A stretch of 28,321 nucleotides of DNA from Ceratorhiza oryzae-sativae (Eukaryota > Basidiomycota > Agaricomycetes > Cantharellales > Ceratobasidiaceae): assembly GCA_030998015.1 (NCBI GenBank), contig JARWMV010000176.1, forward strand, positions 1 to 28,321. The letters run 5' to 3'. The notes under the pieces were generated by a model, which did no database searches, was not told the DNA's origin, and saw only the letters and a program-made list of their open reading frames with translations. The first letter of the stretch is position 1; every line of letters starts with the position of its first letter. The position numbers were made by a program, and so were the translations under genes. Of the stretch, positions 18,911-28,321 are shown in pieces.

Positions 18911-20540
18911 TGGAGCCGGAGCGACAATACCACTGACCTGAGGGTAGACAATAGCTAGTATTACTCCAGTTGTAGACCAACTATTTGTTAAGCACACCGA
19001 ATCGAAAGCAAAACATATCATATATTGCTACTAGCAAACCGTCACTCATTCAAGGTCATATTTTGACATCACTGTTGAACAAACTGAATATGAAAAAACA
19101 ACACAAAACAGAGAAGAAACGTGAGAGCAAGGGTGTTTGCACAAGAAAAACAACAATCAACATGTTAGAAAGAAACGTGAGAGCGAGCGTGTGCGCGTAT
19201 GTGAAGAAGGAACTAAAAAAATTGAAAGCAAGAAATCTGACGAAAAGCTCGTCGCTGGTTTACAGTTTAAGATATCAGTAATTGGATCAACAACCAAGAT
19301 CAATCGTACTTACCACGTACGACATAATGTCAATATTGAGCACCCACGACCGAAGCATAGATCGGCGTTGGTGCAGCCATTCGTAAGCAGCCGAGACATG
19401 GTACTTGGAAGCGAGACAAGGGGCATGCATGTGTCCGGCAAGCTCAGCCAGGCTGGGATAAACATGCGTCGAGTATCCAGGTGACCTGGGGGTGACATGG
19501 CTGGCGGGGGACTGGAGAGGATATGACGATCGGTGAAGGGGTGTGTGATGAGGCCACTGGACATTGGCGTGTACCGTCAGCACTAGGCTGTTTCCAGGTA
19601 GGCATGTGAGTATTTGTCGAAGTTAGTTTGAACTAAAATACATACCTTGCGATGATTCACCTTAGCTGACAAGAGAACCAGTATTTTGGGGAACGCAACA
19701 AACGATTGGGGCCGTGGTGGAGGGCTAGTAGTCGCACACGGCCAAGAGCAGTTGTTGCATTGGACGAGAGCGGTTCAACAAGTCCAGAACCCATCGCCAA
19801 GACGCGATCACACCAAGGGGTATACACGCATCCAATTAGTACCTGCATAGCGCGACACGACCATACATACCCTTGTACCCCAGCCAACATGGCTCGCCCA
19901 CAGGTGCTATTATTCTCATCGTTTGTAAAAAATGGGCGAGTTAGCTCGTAACCAATCACAATAACCACATAGGATATGTACTAGGTACCGACGAAGTGAA
20001 CCGCAAGGTGGGCTTCGTCAAATTTGCGCTAGGGTCGTGAATAAACCAAGCCGTTATTCAAGTCAGTTGACACAAAAAAAAAATGGAAAAATGAAAAAGA
20101 GAGCGTACCCATGCTCAAACCCTTTGGTACCGAACGGCGACGCGACTAGTGATATGTTGAGCAGGCCCAAAATTCTGGATGACTACGATATATGGTTAGT
20201 AAAGGCGGTGGTCAATTATCAAAAGATGTACACGGGACTCACAAGATATACACCTGTGTCGGAAACACGACTGGAGGGATGGAGAGACTACGTACTCGGT
20301 ATCTATTCTCCGCGCGGCAGCGGTTTAGGGCATGAATATCAGTGATAACGACGACGTTTTGATGGTCGGATGGCGCTCACCTTGAACCAAATAGGTTAAG
20401 TGCAGTCGTGGGCGAATAGGTGAACGATATGTACGTGCGGAGGCCAGGGTGGTGTGGTCGAGAACAGGAGACTACCGAGTCACATGCCAGACTGTTTACC
20501 CACATTGGGTGTGCCCCCGCCGCCTAGTACTTGACCAAAA
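18911..20540. other. hAT left interior, no gene recognised
   Basis: About 1.6 kb between the left repeats and the transposase. Open frames exist on both strands (for example 20037-20345 +, 19657-19968 -) but none shows a known motif, intron pattern or sequence repeated elsewhere in the window. It may hold the transposase promoter and first exon(s). The segment 19100-19200 is a degenerate internal duplication (GAAACGTGAGAGC occurs at about 19118 and 19172). Confidence 0.5.
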
Positions 20541-20546
20541 ATTCAC

Positions 20547-20554
20547 TATAAAAG
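20547..20554 (+). promoter_or_regulatory. possible TATA box of the transposase gene
   Basis: TATAAAAG lies 15 nt before the ATG at 20569. If it is used, transcription would start after that ATG and the in-frame ATG at 20671 would be the first codon. Weak evidence from motif alone. Confidence 0.3.
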
Positions 20555-20568
20555 CGAATCATCCGACA

Positions 20569-23500
20569 ATGCCGTTCATATCAGACTTGCGCTGTCTAGA
20601 CATACAACGGTGGATTGAGCTTGTCTCAAACTTGGTTGCTGCACCACTCCCCGATCATGTGGGACTAACGATGGACTCCGACGACAAAGTAGTTGCCATA
20701 GGTATTCATTTCGATTCACCGTATTCCTTTACTAAACCTGCTAATTACGCAGAGCCCCAAACACGACTGATTGTGAAAGCCCCTCGTACTAAACACCAGA
20801 GAGACGAGTCGAGTCCACTCGACGGCAAGTATATTCTCCCAAACGCATTTACTATATTATTTACATACCCCCAGAAGAACACCAGATCGTAGTTGATAGG
20901 AATACGAAGTATCAGCGTCACATGCGAGGTTGGTGCATCAGACACTACCACATTCCTATCGCATAAGGAACGTTACTGCCGAAAACCGACTAAACAGGAT
21001 ACCGAGCTTGGTGACCATGGCTTCCGTGGTTCTGGCGAAAACATGACCAAAAGGGACATGCGCGAGTTTTGTGCGCTGTGGGTCGCTCGATGCTCACGCC
21101 CCTTAAGCATTCTCAACGATCCGCATGTGAGTGTGCCATCTATTCTATGTTCATAGACTTACTTCACTTGGTGCTAGCTTCATGATCTGCTGCATCCAAC
21201 CGTGCGTCGACACAAGCCTCACTGAACCACGATCAGCGCCGACATCAAATTGATGTACAAGGCGATGCAAAACAAGATTAAGGGCGACTTGGCGGTAAGG
21301 CACATCATACTTAGTGCTGAAAATGCGCTTATGTCACATCAGAGCGTTCAAGGTACCATGCATCTCGCGCTCGATCTCTATTCTTCAGACAACGGATATG
21401 ACTACCTGGGAATAGTCATATTCCATCAAGAGGTCGTCGCTGCAACTATGAAGATCAAGCGCTTCGTTTTGGAGTGCTTAAAGTCAGGCAGCTTATGTTC
21501 CTACTGGATAAAATGTACTGACAATTGAAATAGCTTCGATGGTGATGCACACACGGGCAACAATCTGGCCAAAAAGCTGCGGAAGGTGTTGATCAAGTTC
21601 GGCATCGAAAATTCGGTGAGTATATGCGACATGGAATCAATGGATTTTTGACTCAGCCGGCAGTTCTGGGGCATGGTTGGGGATGCTGCCTCAAATCACG
21701 ACACGATGCTTGATTGCCTGGCCAAGTACAAACTCGAGCGCCACAAGGGACGCAAGTCTTGCGTATATTGTTTGTGCCACGTGCTCAATCTTGGTGCTCA
21801 GGCAAGTACTCGGTTTGGTCCTCCCAGATGCATTCACTCAGCTATATACTAAGTACAGGAGGCGGCAAAGCCATTTCGCAAGGCAATAGTGTGTGACGAC
21901 AGTGAACTTGAGGACAACGAGGATGAAATGGATGAGGATGGGGAGGAAGATGGTGACACGTTGGTGAGTGTGCCTGGGGGTTTCCATCAATCAAACCTTG
22001 CTTACCCTGCATAACAAAACAAGGACTTGGAGGACTACGACCAAGACAGCAAATCCTCGTCGTGGGCTCTCGACGGTGATGACGAAGACAATGACCTCGC
22101 AAGCGACATTGGGCAGGAGGTCGATGATTACAACATACCACCAATTGTCCCAGGATCTGATGAGGAGCGCTTGGCCAAGCGCGCTGGCCTCATTCTGAAG
22201 AAAGTACGTAGAATCTACGTGTAGTTGTGAAGCTTTATTTAACCTGGGAGTAACTCTATCAGCTTGGTTACTTTTCGAAGAAGATTCAATACTCCCCCTA
22301 TGCTAAGAAAGCGTTCCGTAAGGCTTGCTGCAAGCTAGGAATCAAGGGTACACACAACATTCGACGCGACGTTCGAACACGCTGGAATTCAACAGGAAAC
22401 ATGACCCAGGATGGTGAACGCACATTCCCAGCCATGTAAGTCAACAGTTACCGCTTTTATCCTGGCACTCATGACTAAGTGTATCTCGCTTGCAGTCTTG
22501 AAGTTCAAACCGATCCTTGAGTAAACATCCCATGTGCCTATCACTTCGACGAAGACGATCTCAAGCACATCGAAAACTTGAACCAGCTCTTCAATGTGAG
22601 TATCATATGTATCCTATTCGTTGTGCTTTGCTCAGAGCGTTCGTAGGCTTTCCAGGTTGTTACCGACGTCATGTCACGCGCCAAGGTTCCCATGCTTGCT
22701 GATGTTATCATCCATCTCGACTCCCTTGACTACATGTTCGGCCAAATGTGCGAAGATAACACACTCCCTCTCTATGCCCGGCACGCCGCCAATCGCGCAC
22801 GCAAGAAGCTCAACGAATATTACAGCAAGACTGATACTTCCGATGCGTACCGCTTCTCTATTCGTATGCATGAGCTACCGAGTCTTAATTGTATTGGCTA
22901 ACCGTCGCCGTTCTACAGTCTGCCATCCTTCTATGCGCGCAAAATATCTGCGAATGTCCCATTGGCAGCCTGACTGGATCGAAGACGCTATTAACGCACT
23001 CGTTAATGTGTATCGCGACTTCTACAAGCAGCGCGGGCAACCTGCGAACTCGATTGTTTCCACTCCAGCTGTGTCTCAGTTTGGATATTCGGTAAGATTT
23101 AACCACTCTATTATATTTCATTTAGTTAACGTAAATGATAGTCGTTTGCGTTGCATCTTTTTGGCCAAGAAGGCGGTCAAACGGCTTCTCGATGCCCTGT
23201 TCGTGAGTTTGTGAATGGTAAGTGACGTTGATCTTTAGTGCTTGCGCGATCTGACTGACAATCAACAGCGCCGATTGTGGCCCCTCTGCCAGATGCGAAT
23301 GGGAACCCGATTCTTTGTAACCTGCTGGCATGGTGGCATAGTCAATGTGTGGCTGGCAATGAATGGAGTGGATTTACTCAGCTCGCATTAGACGTGTTGA
23401 GCATGCCGGGTGAGTGGCCTCTAGGGGTGTTCACACAATACTGATGTTTGTTCAGCTACAAGTGTCAACGTTGAGCGCCTTTTTTCATTCGTGGGTTCGA

Positions 23501-23667
23501 CGGTAAGCAAACGTCGCCACCACCTCAGCTCCTACACAATCCAGGCCTCCGCTACACTTGGTGCGTATGACAAGGCTGGACTTGTACCGCCTGGTTGCCT
23601 TGTTACGCCAAAGATAATAAAGAACGGTGCTGGAAGGGCACAGGCAAAGGCAGTTCCAGCTGCTTAA
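20569..23667 (+). pseudogene. hAT-family transposase, multi-exon, with two in-frame TGA codons
   Basis: Cut-and-paste transposase. My exon model: 20569-20824, 20875-20960, 20998-21126, 21178-21294, 21343-21482, 21534-21615, 21664-21801, 21859-21963, 22024-22203, 22263-22435, 22496-22595, 22647-22863, 22919-23091, 23142-23217, 23269-23409, 23456-23667. Phases agree throughout; introns after exon 3 are 44-60 nt. Product about 770 aa. Motifs: FCALWVARCSRPLSIL; GTMHLALDLYSSDNGYDYLG (catalytic Asp region); GDAHTGNNLA; MVGDAASNH; CLCHVLNLGAQ; RTRWNST; LADVIIHLDSL; HPSMRAKYLRMSHWQPDW; LLAWWHSQC; and the C-terminal dimerisation region with NVERLFSFVGSTVSKRR. Exons at 21859-22203 encode a very acidic insert. 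TGA at 21223-21225 and 22518-22520 look like CGA to TGA changes and would inactivate this copy. The first exons and the start (20569, 20671 or upstream) are uncertain. Confidence 0.85.
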
Positions 23668-24880
23668 TGTTGTCTTCTACCTCCCCGAACATTTTGCTAT
23701 TTTCTATACAAACCTCACGACTAGTCTGCTTGTCTACGATTTAAAATATATTGCCGTCGATCTACAATCCCACGATAAACATCCCGCTTTCCCTGAGTGG
23801 TGTGTTGTGTGTAATACGGTCATGTGATCAAGTCCGTCCTATCAGAAACCACCACAGTCAGGCGACGGCAAACTCCAATATCTACACACCATTCTTGGTT
23901 CAAACTGGTACGTATATCCTACACTTGAGTGACATTACTCTGGCTCATTATTAGAGCGGTGGGCCTATGGCTTTTGCTTAAAAACCTGCTCAAACTCTGT
24001 CATGCGGCCTCATCCACGCCACCGCAGCTCCGAGTTCATGGTGCTTTACTCGCGCAGTTCTTCTGCGCACGTCACAGCAAGCCGGAATTGTGCAAAGAGA
24101 TTCGCTATACAAGTAAAGCTAAGTTGTATACAGGAACGAACACGAGGAATGGAGGGTCGCAATTATTCAACATACGGAATCTTGGGAGAGAAGGGTACAT
24201 TATTCGGGAACCGCTCTCAATTGCGGAACACAGCTTGCATTATGGCGGGCGCATTAGCGGATGTCGCGTCGCCAGAGTCACGAATGTCTGTTCGGTCTCG
24301 GGTAAGTCACATTTTCACAATCGTAAATTATCGTCTTACTCATCTCAACTCTCTTGTCCAGCTCTGCCCCCTTGAGTCCCTCCGCACCATCTGCACAACC
24401 CTTTTGGCCCCGGCATCCCGGAATGCTGCCAAGACACCGGTGCGCTCGCCGAGCGCTGTCAGCCGTTTGCGTTCATTAGGCTGAGTACCTGACTCGGCTA
24501 CTGTTATTCCTGGGCGGCTTGTCAGGTGAGTACAACAAAAGTGTATGTCTCAAACTGTACCTGATACAACGCGAGGGACAGTTTTGTTATGTTATGTGGT
24601 TCTTTGTCGCCTGCGTATGTGCCATTCTCATACTACTATTTTCATTGTATCGGGCGTGCGTTTGGTATCCTTCGTGTATTGTTTATAACAGTTATACACG
24701 CTTGTTTGTTTGGTTTTTGAGTTCATGTGATACGAATCAATTTATCGTCAATTTTCTAAACGTTGTTATACTTGATTAGAGCTCAGCGTATGCATGACAC
24801 TAAGGATTTGTCATGTTGAACTGCGGGGAAGTGCAGTATCATTAGCTAGGTTTGCTGATCACAAACAGGAATGACGGAAC
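23668..24880 (+). other. hAT right interior; one weak candidate gene
   Basis: About 1.2 kb after the transposase stop. The only candidate is the frame 24002-24484 (160 aa, basic, Ser/Arg-rich), which may contain a GT-AG intron (GTAAGT near 24302 to a CAG near 24360). It has no recognised domain. The rest is AT-rich and non-coding as far as I can see. Confidence 0.4.
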
Positions 24881-24896
24881 TGTTGGAACACCTTGG

Positions 24897-25090
24897 ATGC
24901 CAGAACGCCAGAATGCCAGAATGCATGCCAGAATGTCGGAATGCCAGAATGTTGGAACGCCGGAATGCCGGAATGCCAGAAGCAGGAATCAGACAGTTTC
25001 AGAGACGGAGTCCGACAGGTTTTGTTGATTCCTGCTCCGTTTCCGGCTCTGGCATCGCCGGAAATAGCTGGAAATGGGCCAGAATTTCTG
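24897..25090. repeat. right subterminal repeats of the hAT element
   Basis: Near-tandem array of 8-11 bp units GCCAGAAT / GCCGGAAT / GTCGGAAT, about nine in 24897-24983, followed by dispersed TTCCGGC and CCAGAATT units up to the TIR. Same motifs as the left end. Confidence 0.82.
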
Positions 25091-25128
25091 GCCAATTCTG
25101 GCAGCTGGAGTCTGGCACGACATCTCTA

Positions 25129-26624
25129 ATTCCCACTTTACGTCCTTGTTGACTAATTCATAAAGACATTTTGTAATTTTCAAAAAGTCTTCTATGAAGT
25201 GTCTTAACCAGTTTGCAAATCCCAGCCCTTCCAGGACTTCAGTCGGGTTGGTAGGGGTTGGCCATTTGATGGCCTTTTTGACCTTGGCTGGGTCTACTTT
25301 AATCCCCTGGGGGGTCACTACTATTCCTAGGTAATCAACTTTGGTGACATCAAAAACACATTTCTCCAGGGCACAGTACAAGCCAGCCTTTTGAAGGCAG
25401 CACAGGACCTCTCTGACATGTTTGTTGTACTCCTCTTGGGTTTTGGAGAACACTAGTATGTCATCCATATATATTATGACATAGATGCCCTCAATGTCTT
25501 GGAATTCTTCTTGGATCATAGCCATAAAGGTCCCTGGTGTGTTCTTCTGGCCAAATTGCATGACTAAGGGCTCGTACAGCCTGTACTTGGTCTTGAAAGC
25601 AGCTTTCCATTTGTCTCCTTCTCAAATCTGTATGAGATTGAAACCCCACTTTAAATCGAACTTGGTAAATATCTTTGCCCCATGCAAGGTTTCCACAATA
25701 TCATTGATGCATGGGAGTGGGTATACATTGGAGACAGTCATCTCATTTAGCCACTGGTAGTCGATGCACATTTGCAACTTCCCATTCTTTTTTTTAATGA
25801 ATATGACTGGGGATGCCATTGGTGACCTTGAGGGTCTAATATGCCCTGCTTTCAACTGCCAGTCTAAGGTCTTGCATAATTCCATGTCTTCCTTGACACC
25901 CACACTGTATATGGGACCATGCCTTGGCTTGGCATCTGGTTTTAGGTCTATCTCCATATCCCACTTTCTATGAGGTGGTAGTGGCTGGACATCATCCTCT
26001 TCAGCAAATATTTTCTTGAATTCTTTATATTTTGCTGGAAGTAAATCTAAGGAGTCCAACTGGAACTCTTTGGGCTCATTTGCTCGCATGTGTAGTGGTT
26101 TGGTGATGCAATGCTTTAAGCATATTGGCAAGTTGAATTTCATGTCCTTTCCATCCCAATCAATGTTGGGATTATGGAATTTGAGCCACGACATGCCCAG
26201 GACTAAATCATTTTTGCCAACATTCACAACATAAGCACTGAGAATTTCTTGGTGCTCCTGGATGCACAACTCAAAGGTGCAATAGTGGGTCACAGACCCA
26301 GAGTCCATCTCCCTTCCATTGATTACTTGTAGTTTTTTTGGTGTTTTTAGGGAGACAGTAGGGATATGATATTGTTTAACAAGGTCTTCATGTATAAATA
26401 CTGATGTGGCCCCTGAATCAATCATGGCCCATCTATTGAACTTTTTCATATTGTATGCAGACTTGTGTTTGGGGGTTGTGTGCAGAGGAAATGCATGAAA
26501 GAAGAACTGAAGTTGTGATTGATTTCCTAATGACATACATTCCATTTCCATATTTTTATTTTTGTTCCACACATTTTGTAACATAGTGCCCAAGACCACC
26601 CCCCCTGGCGCAGTTTGAGCTCAT
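25129..26624 (-). pseudogene. pol: pol of copy D, protease and RT
   Basis: Minus-strand Pol starting at the ATG (26624-26622) that overlaps the gag stop. A run of 7 G (26599-26605 on the + strand as C) instead of 6 shifts the frame a few codons in. After that the frame is open from 26599 to a TGA at 25624-25622: protease AMIDSGATSVF and RT up to MCIDYQWLNEMT and FDLKWGFNLI are kept. The next part, with YMDD near 25455-25466, is open to the hAT junction at 25136. The pol continues at 18654-18151. Unlike A and C, it has no 1-bp loss after SNVYPL. Confidence 0.92.
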
Positions 26625-27604
26625 TCTTTTACTGACTCATCATTGGTGGTTTCTAAATCCTCCACAACTGCCTTGAATCCCAACATCTTGGCTGAGGGGC
26701 ATTTGGCAGCAATATGGCCATGTCCTCCACAGTTGTAGCAGGTGATCATCCCCTTTCCTTTCCCTGCACTGTCCAGGTCCATCGCATCTGGGTCTTTTGC
26801 CTTGGGGGCTGCTGGTGGGTGGTTATCCTTTTTTATGTCCTTAAAAGACTCTTGGACGTTGGAGTTGCTACCATCATAATGGACAGTAGGAACTGTGAAA
26901 CCCTTGGTGTTGGGCCCTATGGCAACAATTTGCCCTTTTACTGCCCTGCCGTCCTTGATCTTGTATACTCATTCCCCATTTCTGAACTTTTCCTTCGGGG
27001 GACTGCTTTGGGAGGTGGTCGTTGGCTTGCTGGACAAGGCATTATTGCTGCTAGATTTGTTGCCTCCATGGGACATCCTTTTGCTACCAAATGAGATAAG
27101 GTGACAGTCGATTTCCAGGGCCCACTGGGTGAGCTGGGCAAATGTCTTCATGCAGGGATCATAGTTTTGGGTGACCATGCTGTCTGTTACATCAGATGAC
27201 AGGCCATCATAGAATTGGTCACGCATGGCTGCATCATTGTAATTGAGCCTGGTTGAGTATAGGTTGAACAGGGTGACATAGTCTTGGACTGTCTTGGATT
27301 GTTTCAATTTCTGCCATTTATCATGGTTATTTTCAGTGTGGTTCAAGTCCCCATAACAGGTGGTGAATTCCTGCCAAAACAGGTTGGCATCGTGAAGCCA
27401 TGGGATTGTGGTTCCAGGGTTTAGGATTTCAAATTCCTTGTATGAGTTGACCCATTTGGCCACAGACCCTTCAAGATAAGATGTGATAAAGGCGACTACT
27501 TGATCAGCTGAGTGCCCACTCATGTTTGTGTTGATATATTGAGCACATGCAATTCTAAATGAAATGGTGTCTTCACACTTCATGCCATTGAATTTTTGGG
27601 GAGC
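26621..27604 (-). pseudogene. gag: gag of copy D, C-terminal two thirds
   Basis: Minus-strand Gag from APQKFNG (about residue 140 of the intact protein) through YLEGSVAKWVNSYKEF, DYVTLFNLYSTRLNY and the zinc knuckle CYNCGGHGHIAAKC (about 26698-26739) to the TGA overlapping pol. One TGA follows FRNGE, at the same place as in copy C. The N-terminal part is cut off at 27604 by the insertion of another LTR element; D's leader and 5' LTR lie beyond the window. Confidence 0.9.
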
Positions 27605-27702
27605 TGTTATGACCTGTCAAATGGACATAACAGAGTAACTGAATATTTTTTATGGATTTATGGCATTTTTCCTAAGCAGAATGAGCCATAAACAAGGTCA
27701 CG

Positions 27703-27950
27703 TGACCTCAGTGCTTAACCAGTGCTTACAGTGGTTACCCTGAACTCACTCCAGCATTTCTCTCCCTTGTTACTTGGAGCAAGGAGCAAGTTGTCATGTG
27801 ATCTCAGTGCTTGCAGCAGGATCACATGACCTCAGCGCTTACAGTGGTTACCCTGAACTCGCTCCAGCATTTCTCTCCATTGTTACTTGGAGTGAGGAGC
27901 AAGTTGTCACGAGATCTTGGTGCTTACAGCAGGATCACATGACCTCAGTG
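27703..27950. repeat. tandem repeat in the second family's LTR (about 113-124 bp units)
   Basis: Two units and a partial third start with TGACCTCAG at 27703, 27827 and 27940. The first unit is 11 bp longer because a short AGTGCTTA segment is doubled. Lying upstream of the TATA box, they may be enhancer-type repeats. Confidence 0.85.
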
Positions 27951-28100
27951 CTTACCCCTTGGACCTTGCACAGCTCTATAAGATTCAGAGCCACACAAAC
28001 TTAAGATAAACAATTACCTAAACCATAGTACTGTATATAACCTGCACCTACTGCGGATTTTGCTTAGATAATACATCCACAGCCACCACAGCCACAGGCG

Positions 28101-28146
28101 TATATAAGATGGATAAAGCAAGACTGGATGCCTCAGCTTGCTTTAT
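28101..28146 (+). promoter_or_regulatory. core promoter and self-primer of the second family
   Basis: TATATAA at 28101-28107 lies 34 nt before AGCTTGCTTTAT (28135-28146), which is the exact reverse complement of the site just after the LTR. The same 34-nt spacing is found in the copy B and C LTRs. Confidence 0.68.
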
Positions 28147-28276
28147 CTTGTCAACCACCATAGACCATAGCAAACACTGTAACTAGAACACTCAATACAT
28201 ACTGCATAGCACCAAACTGCCAACGCAGCCACTACTTAAGTGCTTTGCAAGGAAGCATCCAGAGGGTCACAACATT

Positions 28277-28288
28277 ATAAAGCAAGCT
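28277..28288 (+). other. primer-binding site of the second family (self-primed)
   Basis: ATAAAGCAAGCT starts 2 nt after the LTR end and pairs over 12 nt with LTR bases 28135-28146. No TGG-type tRNA site lies at this position. The remaining bases to 28321 are the start of the leader, with nothing recognisable. Confidence 0.68.
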
Positions 28289-28321
28289 CTTAACTTAACT
28301 AGTGGTGGAACATAAGTATAC

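Larger units (their letters stand above)
18655..25128 (+). mobile_element. hAT DNA transposon (6474 bp) inserted in copy D
   Basis: Bounded by 18-bp terminal inverted repeats, TAGAGATGTCATGCCAGA at 18655-18672 and the complement of TAGAGATGTCGTGCCAGA at 25111-25128 (one mismatch), with an 8-bp duplication. Short GGAAT/CCGGAAT/CCAGAAT repeats are concentrated within about 250 bp of each end, as hAT transposases need for end recognition. A hAT transposase gene on the + strand occupies 20569-23667. The CpG content is clearly higher than in copies C and D. Confidence 0.95.
27605..28274 (+). repeat. 5' LTR of a second LTR-retrotransposon family (670 bp)
   Basis: It begins TGTTATGACC and ends GGTCACAACA, giving near-perfect inverted ends, and it interrupts copy D's gag. 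It is followed 2 nt later by a site complementary to its own interior (28277-28288), which marks it as the 5' LTR of a + strand element continuing out of the window. It contains TATATAA at 28101-28107 and two further TATA-like boxes (about 27975 and 28034), plus tandem repeats. Its first 28 bp also form a TGTTATG...CATAACA inverted repeat. The duplication cannot be checked because the other end is outside the window. Confidence 0.8.

Noticed and set aside
18557..18951. Overlapping Pro/Gly/Arg-rich frames at the hAT left end
   Set aside because: They result from translating the subterminal repeats and D pol across the TIR; not genes.
20037..20345. 102-codon frame upstream of the transposase as a separate gene
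   Set aside because: No recognisable domain and no splice phase linking it to the transposase; kept only as unexplained sequence.
24897..24983. Regular short repeats resembling a CRISPR-like array
   Set aside because: Units are 8-11 bp with no unique spacers, lie at the end of a hAT element and match its other end; the genome is eukaryotic.

Overview
The window looks like nuclear DNA from a filamentous fungus, most likely a basidiomycete (Agaricomycete). The pointers are a chromodomain Ty3/gypsy element of the Tf1/sushi type, a hAT transposase cut by many introns of about 45-60 nt, and no bacterial gene organisation. The organism is inference; no host gene is present to confirm it. The whole window is a stack of nested, mostly dead mobile elements.

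Layout. (1) Copy A, a decayed Ty3/gypsy element on the + strand, occupies 1-3063 and resumes at 9993-10390. (2) Copy B, a nearly intact member of the same family (3064-9992, two 369-bp LTRs, 5-bp target duplication accat), sits inside A's integrase gene. It carries a 5' LTR, a self-priming primer site, a long leader with an unusual upstream reading-frame set (called ORF0 here), gag, pol (protease, reverse transcriptase, RNase H, integrase) and a chromodomain that is now out of frame. (3) A 54-bp filler of unknown origin (10391-10444) joins A's broken 3' end to the leader of copy C. Copy C (10445-18150) is an old, CpG-depleted member that has lost its 5' LTR; its leader holds a 1.3-kb solo LTR of another family (10617-11923, duplication acatc). 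(4) Copy D, same family on the - strand, occupies 18151-18654 and 25129-27604. (5) D is split by a 6.47-kb hAT DNA transposon (18655-25128) with 18-bp terminal inverted repeats, an 8-bp duplication, subterminal repeats and a transposase gene of about 16 exons with two apparent premature stops. (6) At the right edge, D's gag is cut by the 5' LTR of a second LTR-retrotransposon family (27605-28274), whose body lies beyond the window.

How it works. Copy B's parts are those of a chromovirus: Gag forms the particle, protease processes it, RT/RNase H makes cDNA, and integrase plus chromodomain place it. In both LTR families the predicted 5' end of the RNA is exactly complementary to the site just downstream of the 5' LTR (14 nt in one, 12 nt in the other). 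In both, the TATA box starts 34 nt before the complementary segment and 2 nt separate LTR end from primer site. This is the hallmark of Tf1-like self-priming in place of a host tRNA primer. Copies A, C and D have lost most CpG dinucleotides by C-to-T or G-to-A change, including CGA to TGA stops, while B keeps them; this separates old silenced copies from the recent one.

Most worth following: the leader ORF0 (zinc knuckle, second Cys cluster, coiled coil, conserved C-terminal block in three successive frames, kept in both B and C), the shared geometry of the two self-primers, the stop-start ATGA junction between gag and pol in all four copies, and a shared RT frameshift in A and C.
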